From Lucinisca nassula (lineage: Eukaryota; Mollusca; Bivalvia; Lucinida; Lucinidae): a DNA stretch of 64,000 nucleotides. The stretch covers positions 202,447,644 to 202,511,643 of the forward strand of contig OY757011.1 of assembly GCA_963580285.1 (NCBI GenBank). Direction: 5' to 3'. Made by a program: the position numbers and the translations under genes. Below the pieces are notes generated by a model. The model did not search any database. It was not told where the DNA came from and saw only the letters and a list, made by a program, of their open reading frames with translations. Shown one piece after another: positions 21,111-30,594 of this stretch. The stretch's first letter is position 1. Each line of letters begins with the position of its first letter.

Positions 21111-21300
21111 ATGATCCTAAGTATTGGGTCAGACAGGCCTGAGCAAGCAGTGCAGACCCAGATCAGATGGGTCTACACAGTTTGCCACTTCGTCTGCACG
21201 TTTTGGACTCCTGGCTGGATCGTGAAACAATTTTGTTAAAATTTTAAGTCAATTACAGCAAGTGCTCAAGGTGTTCACATTTGTAGGATTGTTACAGTAA
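21110..21300. repeat. family C hairpin element
   Basis: ATGATCCTAAGTATTGGGTC, a shortened H1 core (CCCAGATCAGATGGGTC), CTGGATCGTGAAAC and the usual AT-rich tail. It lies 130 bp upstream of the last PLBD-like exon. Confidence 0.6.
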
Positions 21301-21429
21301 CAGAATGCACTTTGTCTTCTAAAACTCAATTTTTATGATAGATATTTTCAGTGTTTCTTCCATAAATTATATGCATATCTTTCCTTCATTAATGAGATGT
21401 ACACGTACCATATAATTTTGCTCCTGCAG

Positions 21430-21612
21430 GTATCTGATTACAGTATGGCTTTGAACTTCGAAGCTGACATCATCAGTGGACCAACTCTGGGAAGTGGATT
21501 ATCTCCCTTCAGCTGGAATTCGTCTTACAAAGAGTCACATATTGGTCTTCCAAAGGTGTATGATTTCCCGTTTATCAACACCAAACCACTGAAGACTCCA
21601 GGAAATAGATAG
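21430..21612 (+). CDS. phospholipase B-like protein (PLBD1-like), terminal exon with stop
   Basis: Encodes VSDYSMALNFEADIISGPTL then GLSPFSWNSSYKESHIGLPK and VYDFPFINTKPLKTPGNR, ending in TAG at 21610-21612. The SGPT and G-P-VY-F-F blocks are the normal C-terminus of the family, so the protein is complete at this end. NSS is an N-glycosylation sequon, in keeping with a secretory or lysosomal glycoprotein. The acceptor is CTCCTGCAG ending 21429, phase 0, matching exon 17325-17431. Confidence 0.95.
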   Translation, partial: VSDYSMALNFEADIISGPTLGSGLSPFSWNSSYKESHIGLPKVYDFPFINTKPLKTPGNR

Positions 21613-21672
21613 TTTAACTCTTAAAGGTACCAGTCAGTATTGAAAAGTATTAACCCTTGACCTGCTGAATAT

Positions 21673-22036
21673 AGAGGATCTTACATGAGTGCTCATGTAT
21701 TATTGAATTTATTAAACGAGTTGAGGAAAAGGGATAAAATGTGAGGCTCTGCCGAGCATTTTATCCCTTTTTCCACAACGAGTTTAATAAATTCAATAAT
21801 ACATGCGCACAAATTCAAGATTCTATTTATCAGATGACATTTAAAACGCTTTTTATTCACGATTGGTTACAAAAATGTCAATATTCTGCCGTTAGAAAAC
21901 GCGACGTCGTTAAGGACGTCGTACGTGTAACATTACGGGACGTATCTAGCTAATTTGCATATTTAATCCACTAGTGGATTATCGAAAATAATACATGGTG
22001 TTATTACACTCTCAGACGCGACGTCATATGATAAAT
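21673..22036. mobile_element. palindrome-rich element nested in TTAA-I
   Basis: From TAGAGGATC to GACGTCATATGAT, about 360 bp, with arms AATTTATTAAACGAGTTGAG and CAACGAGTTTAATAAATTCA. A reverse-oriented relative occupies about 56910-57243 with matching ends. It does not show classical short TIRs. Confidence 0.7.
21711..21791 (+). promoter_or_regulatory. possible polyadenylation signals of the PLBD-like gene
   Basis: The first hexamers I noticed after the stop are ATTAAA (21711-21716) and AATAAA (21786-21791), both inside the nested repeat. If used, the transcript 3' end is transposon-derived. Only RNA data can confirm this. Confidence 0.3.
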
Positions 22037-22191
22037 GTATATATGCCACACCCACTAGTGATTATCAACCAATGAGACTACTTGATGCAAATTATTGCAA
22101 AAAATTCACAATCTGAATGGCAAACAATGTAGATCCTGATCAGATGGCTTTGTCAGAAGCCATCTGATCTGGATCTTCATTGTTTGGAAAA

Positions 22192-22890
22192 TAAGGCATA
22201 CTACTAATTTGTCCATTCGCCCGTCTGTTCGGCACATAATTTGATGTATAGTGTAACTTGAGAACCATGCATACTAGGGTTTTGAAATTTCATATATGGA
22301 TTCCTCATGTCAAAATCAGCTGTCAGATGCTTAGAGGATCTAAGCCTGTCCAGTAACCGCGGTGCGAGGCGGACCGTCCATGCTAATAAACCCTATTGGT
22401 TTCATTGGGCGACAGGGCTTGAGATGTCATTTCATCTCATTGTCAGGTAAAAGTCCCACAAAATTGGAAGCAATGTCTCCAAAATGACCTTTACAGTGTT
22501 GAAGGGGACGTTAAACCTCAAATCAAACGAAATCAGCTGTCAGATATTTTTTCTGGTGAGGATTATTCCCCTTTCCAGAGTTATGACCATTTGAAAATAA
22601 AAGAATGAAATGTTGTCAGCAGAATATCTAAAAAAACTATTAAAGCTAGAGCCTTGAAAGTGATTGAATGGATTGCTAGTGATACAAAGATTACCGGTCA
22701 GATTAAATTTTGAATAAATTCAGGAAAAAAATTGGATCTTGTTCTTTAGATATGGCTGTGTGAAAATTTTGGCATTTAGGGTCAAAGCAAATAGTTGGTG
22801 GCATAGGGTTCTACAAATGCCATTTCTAGTTTCAGAGAAATCAGGCTGGAAAATTAAGGTTGACATTCCATGTAAATTTTCTGTTAGGCA
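22192..22890. repeat. CCCGTCTGTTCGGCACA-type dispersed repeat
   Basis: Shares TTCGGCACA, AGAACCATGCATACTAGGGT and TTTTGAAATTTCATATATGG with 27255-27950. Interrupted by a SINE at 22329-22529. Confidence 0.6.
22329..22529 (+). mobile_element. AAAC-tailed SINE, 5'-truncated, with 16-bp target duplication
   Basis: 201 bp from GCTTAGAGGATCTAAGCCTG to CTCAAATCAAACG. The body contains GGGCGACAGGGCTTGAGATG and AGTCCCACAAAATTGGAAGC. A perfect 16-bp direct repeat (AAATCAGCTGTCAGAT, 22313-22328 and 22530-22545) flanks it. The variable 5' end, constant 3' end and long TSD fit target-primed reverse transcription. Confidence 0.88.
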
Positions 22891-23040
22891 TACAAATCAA
22901 ATGAAATGTTGAGACTTATTTTTGTTGAAATTGTGGCAAGGAATATTAGTAAATGTCATCTGCTACTTGGATGATTGGTACTTTAAGAGTTATCATTGTA
23001 TAACTCTACATACTGTATTTACCCTAAATATTTGTACACC

Positions 23041-23362
23041 GGGGCCCAGTTGTTCAAAACTAACAGCAGCGTTAGTTATCAAATCGTTAAAACTGATATC
23101 ATTTAATATGGCAAATAATCAAATCGTTAAAACTGATATCATTTAATGTGGCAAATAATCAAATCGTTAAAACTGATATCATTTAATATGGCAAATATAC
23201 TAATATTTTTGCTGAAAAAAATGTGAGCAGCTTTTGCATTGCAAAAGCTGCTCACATTTGTTTAGCAAAAATACTTCTGTATCACATATTTAAGTTACAA
23301 GGAGGGTTACCAATTTGACCACTAACGAGCTCGTTAAGCTAACAATGCTTTGAACAACTGTA
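23041..23362. mobile_element. GCCCAGTTGTTCAAA palindromic MITE with internal 40-bp triplication
   Basis: Termini GCCCAGTTGTTCAAAACTAA and GCTTTGAACAACTG, central AGCAGCTTTTGCATTGCAAA hairpin, as at 4979-5221. One arm holds three near-identical 40-bp units (23080-23199) beginning CAAATCGTTAAAACTGATAT where relatives have one. Confidence 0.8.
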
Positions 23363-23421
23363 CTCCTCGACTCCTAACCATACTTATTCCAAATGTTTGA
23401 ATAAGTTACTGCCTGATTTTA

Positions 23422-23560
23422 CTAAAAATAGCTGGATGAGTGACAAACAGTGTAGAGCCAGATGAGATGCCACATTTTGTGGCACCTCATCTGGGTTAAC
23501 ATAGTTTTCTGAGTCCTATATGACAGAATACATACTGGCAATATGGTTTGTAGATGTGCA
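23422..23560. repeat. isolated H1-like hairpin
   Basis: GACAAACAGTGTAGAGCCAG and its partner around CACCTCATCTGGGTTAACAT with central GCCACATTTTGTGGC. Arms are diverged (TGAGATG instead of CAGATG). Confidence 0.5.
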
Positions 23561-23634
23561 GTATCAACGGAAGCTATGGTGCCTGGATATTTAGAGTTTT
23601 TACAGCAAAAATAATTTTGTAACATATGATTTAA

Positions 23635-23951
23635 GGGGAATGGGAACAAAGGGAGACAATTTTCAAGACTTCTTAAATAAATAAAAAAATAAATTAGGGA
23701 GACTTAACCCTTGTCATGCTGAGCCTGGATATGCCTTATTTTCAAAACTATGAAGATCCAGATCTGACGAAGCCATCTGATCAGGATCTACATTGTTTGC
23801 CATTCAGATTGTGAATTTGTTGCAATAATTTGCATCAAGTAATCTCATTGGTTGATAATCACTAGTGGGTGTGGCATATATAAATATTCAGCAGGTCAAG
23901 GGTTAAATGTTTTTGATATAGTTGCTTGTCCTGAATGTTTATCCATTCCCC
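23635..23951. mobile_element. TTAA-III copy with nested TTAA-I
   Basis: TTAA at 23631-23634 and 23952-23955, termini GGGGAATGGGAACA and ATCCATTCCCC. The middle is replaced or split by a TTAA-I element. Confidence 0.75.
23708..23902. mobile_element. TTAA-I MITE, complete, nested
   Basis: 195 bp with TTAA at 23704-23707 and 23903-23906. Left terminus CCCTTGTCATGCTG, right CAGCAGGTCAAGGG. The H1 hairpin has lost part of one arm. Confidence 0.82.
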
Positions 23952-24084
23952 TTAAAGGATTTAGATCATGATTCTTTTGTGCAATATTTGACAGAGGCAG
24001 TTCCCAATTAGGCTCATGAAAGGGTCAGAAGACAATTAAAAGAGAGAAATTAGTAGATCTAATTAAAAGTTGACACTTAACATT

Positions 24085-24712
24085 TTTGTTTAATACCATT
24101 TAAAGCCCCATTTTATGTATATGTAGGGAAACTTGGGAAAATATTTTTGCCTAGGGGGCCCTCTACCAGAAAGCTGAAACGGTTCTGCTCCAATTAACAA
24201 AATGGCCACTAGAGCTAAAAATAGAAAAAATTCTAGAAGACAACTCCTCATATACCTGTGGGCCAATTCCATTCAGACTTGATAGGAATGTTGACTATGT
24301 GACACTTTACCAGAATAGCTAAAAACATTCGGCTCCTATGAACAAAATGGCTGCCAAAGCTAAAAGTAGAAAAACATTTAAAGGTTCTGCAACAATGATC
24401 AAGATGTCCAAATTTTTCAATTTTATTCAAACTTCATAGGAATATTTCTTAAGTTACCATAAAGTAAATTCGCTCACTAGAAACAAGATGGCCGCCAGTG
24501 CTAGAATAAAACAAACTTTAATGACAAGTGTTTCTATACCTGTTGCCAAAACTTCACAGGAAAGTTTTTAAGATGAGCCCTTCCGTAATAACTATCCATA
24601 ATGGCCTGAATAGTGTTGACTCGGCCATCAAACTCCAACACAAACAAACAAAGCTAACTCTGTTGTGCTTGAATGAGCAAGATGGCCACCAGAGCTTAAA
24701 AAGAAAAACATC
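24085..24712. repeat. diverged tandem repeat, about 110-150 bp units
   Basis: AACAAAATGGCCACTAGAGC, GAACAAAATGGCTGCCAAAG, AACAAGATGGCCGCCAGTGC and GCAAGATGGCCACCAGAGC recur with AAAAATAGAAAAA between them. No reading frame is conserved. Confidence 0.6.
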
Positions 24713-25007
24713 ACTTAAACACGCCTATATAATTTTGACCTCCTTGAACCCCACTTTTATATAGCAAAACTGGGGTTTACCGGGGTAACCCACTTTTTCT
24801 TATTTCTGTTCTAAAATATAGTTTGTGGGTACTCGTTAGAACCACCTCGATGATGCGGTTCTAATGTGTACCCACAATCAGTGGTTCTAAAGTGTAGCCA
24901 CAACCTATATTTTGAGCAGAAATTAGAAAAATATCACAGTTTTTCAGCTTAAAATTTTCACACTTTGGTGGTAAAATTTACAATGTATTTTTATAGGAGT
25001 GTTTTCG
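24713..25007. mobile_element. FB-A foldback MITE
   Basis: Termini near AAACACGCCTATATAATTTT and TATAGGAGTGTTTTCGTAAT. AACCCCACTTTTATATAGC and an H2 hairpin with one duplicated, mutated arm (24855-24905). Confidence 0.7.
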
Positions 25008-25145
25008 TAATGCATTGCCTAGTATTATTGTCACACTGTTACTGTCCTCTGTCAAATGATTGTTTGAATTATTGAAAGTATTCCAGACTGTGCTTGTGAT
25101 ATTTGTATTATCCTGTGTTTAATCAAAAATATTTTATTTACAACT

Positions 25146-25423
25146 CATCACGTTAACAAGTCTGTGTACTTAACACCCCTCTAAACCCCAATTTATGTAG
25201 AGAAAACTGGGGTTTACAGGGGTATACATAATTTTCCTTATTTCTGCTCCAAGACATAGGGCGTGGGTACTCATTAGAACCACCTCAATGAGGCAGTTCT
25301 GAAAAGTATCCTCAACCTAAGTTTGTAGCCTAAATTTGAAAAAATATCACAGATTGTCATCAGAAAAGTAACAGTTTTGGAGATGTGAAAAATGCACTAC
25401 GGCACGGGTGTGTAATTGTAATG
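25146..25423. mobile_element. FB-B foldback MITE
   Basis: CATCACGTTAACAAGTCTGT start, TATGTAGAGAAAACTGGGGT, eroded H2 hairpin (ACCACCTCAATGAGGCAG), end CACGGGTGTGTAATTGTAAT. Confidence 0.7.
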
Positions 25424-26050
25424 TCTAAACTGTGATTTTTGAAGAAAATATCATTAGATGTACTTATTGTGTATGTTCCTCATGCTGTATACTTTAAACA
25501 AAGCCACCATGAGTACAGAAAGTTAGTGGTCAAAAATTCTTGGAAGCTCTTTCAGTAATCAATGTACTTAATTAATGACTTGTGTTTATGAGTTTTGTAG
25601 CAGTAGATTTAAGTTAAGAGGTTGCCTCTGAGAACATTCGCCTGACTTGGTTGAAAATTCTGTATTGGTCACAACAAGTAAAAAGAATGTCATTGGGCAT
25701 ATGTGTTGAGCAAAGACTGAGATCAGTCTATGCATCATTGCAGTCAGATCAGAGTCTTAGCTGTGCACTATAACATTGTCAGGAGGAGACATAAAGTGTC
25801 TTCATTCAGAAGAGCAAGGCTGCATTCTGAGTAGGTACACAAACTGACTGGAGTCTTTATTGGCCCTGAGATTATATAACTATTTTCATGCTCAACTCAC
25901 TTAAGCATGAAATGCTAAGCTCATTTGAGCATGAAATTTTGAATACTTATAGTTGTTTCATGTTTATGTTACTTTCCCTGGGTGTCTCTGATGGGAGCTA
26001 GGGGTTAACTGTATTGATTCCTGATCATGGCCTTCACTTCTATTTTATAA
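25424..26050. other. apparently unique intergenic sequence
   Basis: No shared repeat, no convincing frame. A short mirrored pair CACTTAAGCATGAAATGCTA / TTTGAGCATGAAATTTTGAA at 25900 is the only structure seen. Confidence 0.45.
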
Positions 26051-26053
26051 TTA

Positions 26054-26323
26054 AAGTAGAACTTCGATGGCTTGTTTACCATGGCTGAGTCGAATCTGTT
26101 CTTTAGCCCCTATGAAAATCCTTTACATAAGAAACTGAGGCGATTCTAATGAGTACACATAGCATACATTTTTATTTACATACATTTTTATTCTAGAACA
26201 CCGTAATGATGTCCCAAAGTATATCGTTATGCTCCTAACAGTAACCCTCAGTGGCTCGAACTACCCCTGTCTCAAACAGATTTTCGAGGTCCCAAAGGTG
26301 TTCGAGCCATTGAAGTTCGACTA
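26054..26323. mobile_element. pogo/Tigger-like MITE, internally deleted
   Basis: AGTAGAACTTCGATGGCT start and GCCATTGAAGTTCGACTA end as in 204-550, but one arm of the central hairpin is missing, so it is 270 bp. Confidence 0.75.
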
Positions 26324-26520
26324 TTCGAATACAAACAAAAGAAGCAATTTGAGTGCTCAGATCAGCAAAGAATGTTGTTTGTCCTGCTTATACATTTTGA
26401 AATGCCAACAATTGTTGGCATTTTAACATTTATCAACAGCACAAATTTCTTGCTCAACTGAGTTGAGCTAAAAAATGTTTAATAACCTCGGGCCTGGTCA
26501 AGCATGCCCAAAGATCAGTG

Positions 26521-26639
26521 TGTGTGATGAAGAACCCTTTAAACCATGGCTGGGGTTTATAGGGGTATACATTATTCTCCTTATTTCAGCTCCCGAGACA
26601 TAGGTTGTGGGTTATGATAAAACTGCCTCATTGAGATGT
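26521..26639. repeat. FB-B fragment
   Basis: GATGAAGAACCCTTTAAACC, GGGGTTTATAGGGGTATACA and ACTGCCTCATTGAGATG. It stops abruptly where the next element begins. Confidence 0.55.
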
Positions 26640-26792
26640 AAGACCACTTTTGAACAGTCCCAAAGGTGGTCCCTGACCGGGGGACACTGTGTACAGAAAA
26701 CACAAAGATAGAATAGCTGCACCATTCTAAATAAGCTGTTTAAAGCAGGATTAGTTATAATTTTTGGCGGTCTTAATAGTGGAATTTTACTG
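26640..26792. repeat. second pogo-type MITE family, truncated
   Basis: Matches the right three quarters of 9059-9261 (GACCACTTTTGAACAGTCCC onward) and keeps an exact terminus GGAATTTTACTG followed by TA (26793-26794). Confidence 0.7.
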
Positions 26793-26893
26793 TATTATAA
26801 TGTATAGGATATAAATGGCCATTCTGCTTACTTTACAAAGAATCTTTATTCTATTGAAAGGCAAAATGTTAGTCAGATTTCTCAAAGATATGC

Positions 26894-27199
26894 TCTGCCC
26901 CCGCCCATTGGGGCTTGAAGAAATATAAGGGCTGCATGATGCTTCCATGCAGAACTGAAACTGACCCGCACATGAGTACTGGTAAACCACTTAGAGGATC
27001 TAAGCCTGCCCAGGCAAAGCAGTGTGAATTGGCTGTCCATGCTTATTAACCCTATTGGTTTAATTGGGTGGCAGGGCTTGAGATGTCATTTCATCTCAAT
27101 GTTGGGTAAAAGTCCCACAAAATTGGAAGCAACGTCTCAAAAATGACCTTTACAGTGTTGACGGGGACATTAAACCTCAAGTCAGACAAACAAACATAT
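26894..27199 (+). mobile_element. AAAC-tailed SINE, near full length
   Basis: 306 bp: CTGCCCCCGCCCATTGGGGC head, GCATGATGCTTCCATGCAGA, CCACTTAGAGGATCTAAGCC, AAAATTGGAAGCAACGTCTC, CAAACAAACATAT tail. Flanked by an 11-bp near-perfect duplication (CAA[A/C]GATATGC, 26883-26893 and 27200-27210). Confidence 0.82.
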
Positions 27200-27254
27200 C
27201 AACGATATGCAGCATTATATGACTTGCTTGTATTTCCTATACATAACTTTTGTT

Positions 27255-27955
27255 TATACCCCGACTTTGAAAAAGTTGGGGGGCATATTGCTTCCGTCTT
27301 GTCTATTTGTTCGTTCGGCACACTTTCTTGTGCATAGCATAACTTAAGAACCATGTATCCTAGTGTTTTGAAATTTCATATATTGACTCCTCATGACATA
27401 GAAATGGTTGACCCATATTTTATTTCTTATCCAAATTATCCCCCCTTTTCAAGTTATTTCCCTTTTTATTAAAGAACATAGAAATCTCTTTAGCAAGATA
27501 TCTGAACAAGTATTTGAGCTAGAGCCTTGATATTTGGTATACTGATTAGGACTGAGGAGGACTCCTCGATCACCCGATTAAATTTTCAACCAATTTAATA
27601 AAATTTTGTTGGAGTTATGGCCCTTTGCAATTTCTGACCATTTATTTGTGTTGTTTTCCTGTGCATAGCATAACTTTATAACCTTGTATGCTTGTGTCTT
27701 GAAATTTCATAGATGGAGTCCTCATGAAAAAATAGTTGTCCCATATTTGTTTCTCTTTATCCAAATTATCTCCCCTTTTCAAGTGATTTCCCTTTTAATT
27801 AAATAACATAGAAATCTCCTTAGCAAGATATCTGAAAATTATTTTAGCTAGGGCCTTGATATGTGGTATACTGACTGGGAATAAGGAGGAGATTACCTGA
27901 TTTAATTTTCAACCAGTTTAATGAAATTTTGTTAGTGTTACTGTAGATTGTTTGT
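27255..27955. repeat. ACCCCGACTTTG-hairpin dispersed repeat, two internal units
   Basis: Head hairpin CCCCGACTTTGAAAAAGTTG then GGGGCATATTGCTTCCG. Two units of about 330-350 bp with TCGGCACACTTTCTTGTGCA / TTTTCCTGTGCATAGCATAA, AATTATC[CT]CCCCTTTTCAAG and GAGCTAGAGCCTTGATATTT. A relative is at 22192-22890. Confidence 0.65.
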
Positions 27956-28075
27956 CTGATCAGGGTCTACATTGTTATCCATTTTGTCTGCCTTTTTGGA
28001 CTCCTTGCTGGATTGTGAAACAAATTTGTTAAAATTTTATGAAAATTACAGCCAGTCCTAAAGGTGCCTGAATTT
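27956..28075. repeat. family C hairpin fragment
   Basis: Right half only: TGATCAGGGTCTACATTGTT, TTGGACTCCTTGCTGGATTG, AATTACAGCCAGTCC. Confidence 0.55.
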
Positions 28076-28236
28076 CATCACGTGAACAAGTCCATGAAAT
28101 GAAGACCCCGCTATACCCCACTTTATATAGAGAAAACTGCAGTTTACGGGGGTATACACTATTTTTCTTATTTTTGCTCCAAGACATAGGTTGTGGATAC
28201 TCATTAGAACCGCCTCACTGAGTGTGTTATAGTAAT
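28076..28236. mobile_element. FB-B foldback MITE, internally deleted
   Basis: Both outer ends present (CATCACGTGAACAAGTCCAT; GAGTGTGTTATAGTAATG), but the sequence from the middle of the hairpin to near the right end is gone, leaving 161 bp. Confidence 0.65.
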
Positions 28237-28572
28237 GTTAGGATTTTGAGGTAAGCTGTCGCCTTGAAACTTGACAGGCTGGTAGAGAATGATGAGTAGA
28301 TAAAAAATTGGAAAATTTTTCTTCAGTTATGGCCCTTTAAGTATTTCGGCATGTAGGGGCAAGCGTATGGTTTTACAAACACAATTTCTAGTTTATTTTG
28401 GACTTCTTTTTGTACAAATAAAATAAACATTGAATATCTATTGACCATGGCATAGATTGCCATTTAATTGGTGTTTTGCTGGTCATCAGGAAGTCATCAA
28501 TTCGTACACACATCCATAGGTTTGAAGGCCTCATGGAAGATTAGCTAATGAATGTAAAATGTCTCTGTTTAA

Positions 28573-28776
28573 CCCTTATGCAGCTGTTCACAACAACCCC
28601 TACCTTTGCAAACAGTGTAGATCCTGATCAGATGGCTTCTGAAGAAGCCATCTGATCAGGAACTACACTGTTTGACATTCAGTTCGTGAATTTGAATGAA
28701 TAAATTACACAAAGTAATTTGATTGGTTGAATTGTAAATGGGCGTGTTTAAATTAATTTATGCAGCAGGATAAGGG
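28573..28776. mobile_element. TTAA-I MITE, complete reference copy
   Basis: 204 bp between perfect TTAA (28569-28572, 28777-28780). Termini CCCTTATGCAGCTG and CAGCAGGATAAGGG. Central H1 hairpin ATCAGATGGCTTCTGAAGAA. The TTAA target and CCC start fit a piggyBac-mobilised MITE; this is inference. Confidence 0.88.
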
Positions 28777-28893
28777 TTAATATTGTTGCTGTCGTTAAAC
28801 AAAGTCTTTACTAACTTTGATACTTACTTACCAAATTAATAGTTATAACAATAAAACAAAAAAGAAAGATATGCTTGTTAAAACACTTATTAA

Positions 28894-29099
28894 CCCTTTT
28901 TGTACTAAACGGAATCTTCCCCCAGATATATAGCAGGAGTCCATTTCAAAATTTAGGGCTGTCGGGTTGTGTTTTCGTCGAAATGTATTTGGAAAATGAC
29001 TGAACTTCTAGCAAACGGTGAAGGTCCTGATGTGGCATCTGATCTGGACCTGCTCTGTTTGCCACAGTACCAAGTTTGGGGTTTCTGGTACAAAATGGG
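28894..29099. mobile_element. TTAA-II MITE, complete, reverse orientation
   Basis: 206 bp between TTAA (28890-28893, 29100-29103). Left CCCTTTTTGTACTAAACGG, right GGTTTCTGGTACAAAATGGG. One H1 arm is reduced, so the hairpin is incomplete. Confidence 0.82.
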
Positions 29100-29224
29100 T
29101 TAAACAACCATGTTATGTCTAAACAAAAATGAATGTTTATAGTATATAGGAACTGACCATATATGATAATTTTTGTATGTATTCTATACATATTTTTGAT
29201 CCATCTTTGATCTGTGTTATATCC

Positions 29225-29325
29225 AAAACCTCGGCCCCGCCCATAGGGGCTTGAAGAAATAGATTGGCTGCATGATGCTTCCATGCAGAGCTGAAACCGA
29301 CCACATATTAGTACTGGTAATCCCT
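29225..29325 (+). repeat. AAAC-SINE 5' fragment
   Basis: GCCCCGCCCATAGGGGCTTG, GATGCTTCCATGCAGAGCTG, GTACTGGTAA: the first 95 bp of the SINE only. Confidence 0.65.
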
Positions 29326-29974
29326 CTTGTTTATTTTAATTTTGTCGAATTTTTTATATATCATACTAGATAAAAAGCTATTTTAGAGAGGTTGTATTTC
29401 ATTGGGACACTGTTGTTTGTATCATGGTTTTGAATGGAATATGGTTCGAAGACAAAGTTTAGATTTTGTTGGAAAATAACCATAACCATAATGGTCTTTT
29501 TTCTAGAATATATACATTTTTGCCTGCATATATCATGGTGTTTAACACTGTCACTTCTTTGCTGCTCTACCAATAGTGTTATAGAGAAGCTGGGTGTTTA
29601 TCAACCAAACATCTATTAGTAAACCCACTTTTATACAGCAAAAGATGGGATTAACAGGGTATACATTAGTTTCCTTATTTTTGCTCGAAAGCTCAGACCA
29701 CATTATTGAATTGGTAGGTGGTTCCACAATCCACGTTTGAGCAGCACATCACACAATGATGCCTATATAATTTTGACTCCCTTAAACCCCACTTTTATAT
29801 ATAAAGCTAGGGTTTACAGGGACCCAGGCTGTTCTAACAAGTACCCACAATTTATGTTTTGAGCAAATATATGAAAAATATCAGAAATTTGTATCTGAAA
29901 ACCAAGGTCACTTGTTAACATGATGAAAATGATTTCTTATAATGGTTAATAGTGTGTTTTGTATCTGAGTATGT

Positions 29975-30235
29975 TGTAATGATCCTAGGTATTGGGACAG
30001 ATAGGCTATTCTGTAATGATCCTAAGTATTGGGACAGATAGGCTAGAGCAAACATTGCAGACCCAGATCAGACTGCTCCTGTAGGAGCAGTCTGATCAGG
30101 GTCTGCACTGTTTGCCATTCTGTCTGCAACTTTTAGACCATTTGCTGATCATGAAACAAACTTTTCAAAATTTTAGGAGAATTACAGCAAGACCTTAATG
30201 TGTCCACATATTTAAGATTTTTATGGTGTTATATC
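29975..30235. repeat. family C hairpin element (best preserved)
   Basis: GATCCTAAGTATTGGGACAG (a part of the head is duplicated), inverted core CCAGATCAGACTGCTCCTGT / AGGAGCAGTCTGATCAGGG, CATTTGCTGATCATGAAAC, GAATTACAGCAAGACC. It belongs to duplication copy A. Confidence 0.65.
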
Positions 30236-30594
30236 TGAGAGCTCTTACATGTATGTGCCTTGTCCTTCTTTTGAGCTACATTTGTATTGTATTTTTATGC
30301 TGTTTAATTCTTCAATGTTGATTTTAATAAAAGTATGTATTTAGTAATATATTTTTGCAATTAAAAAGAAAGAATTTGATAATGTATAATGTATGTATTT
30401 TAGACACCACTTGTGATATTGATTGTGAATGATAGCTAGAGACATGTCGCAGCCCTTCATCGTGAAATACATGGCGGTACTGTATATAAAGTTAAGTTGG
30501 GTTTGCGGGAGTAAACATTAGTTTCCTTATACATCGCAAAAGTATAAATAATCATGTTAACAAGTTCCTATAATGAACACACCTCAAAACTCTA

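Larger units (their letters stand above)
21654..22190. mobile_element. TTAA-I MITE just past the PLBD-like stop, interrupted by another element
   Basis: Left TTAA 21650-21653, terminus CCCTTGACCTGCTGAATAT, then a nested insert. It resumes near 22037 with ATGCCACACCCACTAGTGAT and the H1 hairpin (22118-22186). The right terminus is eroded. Confidence 0.7.
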
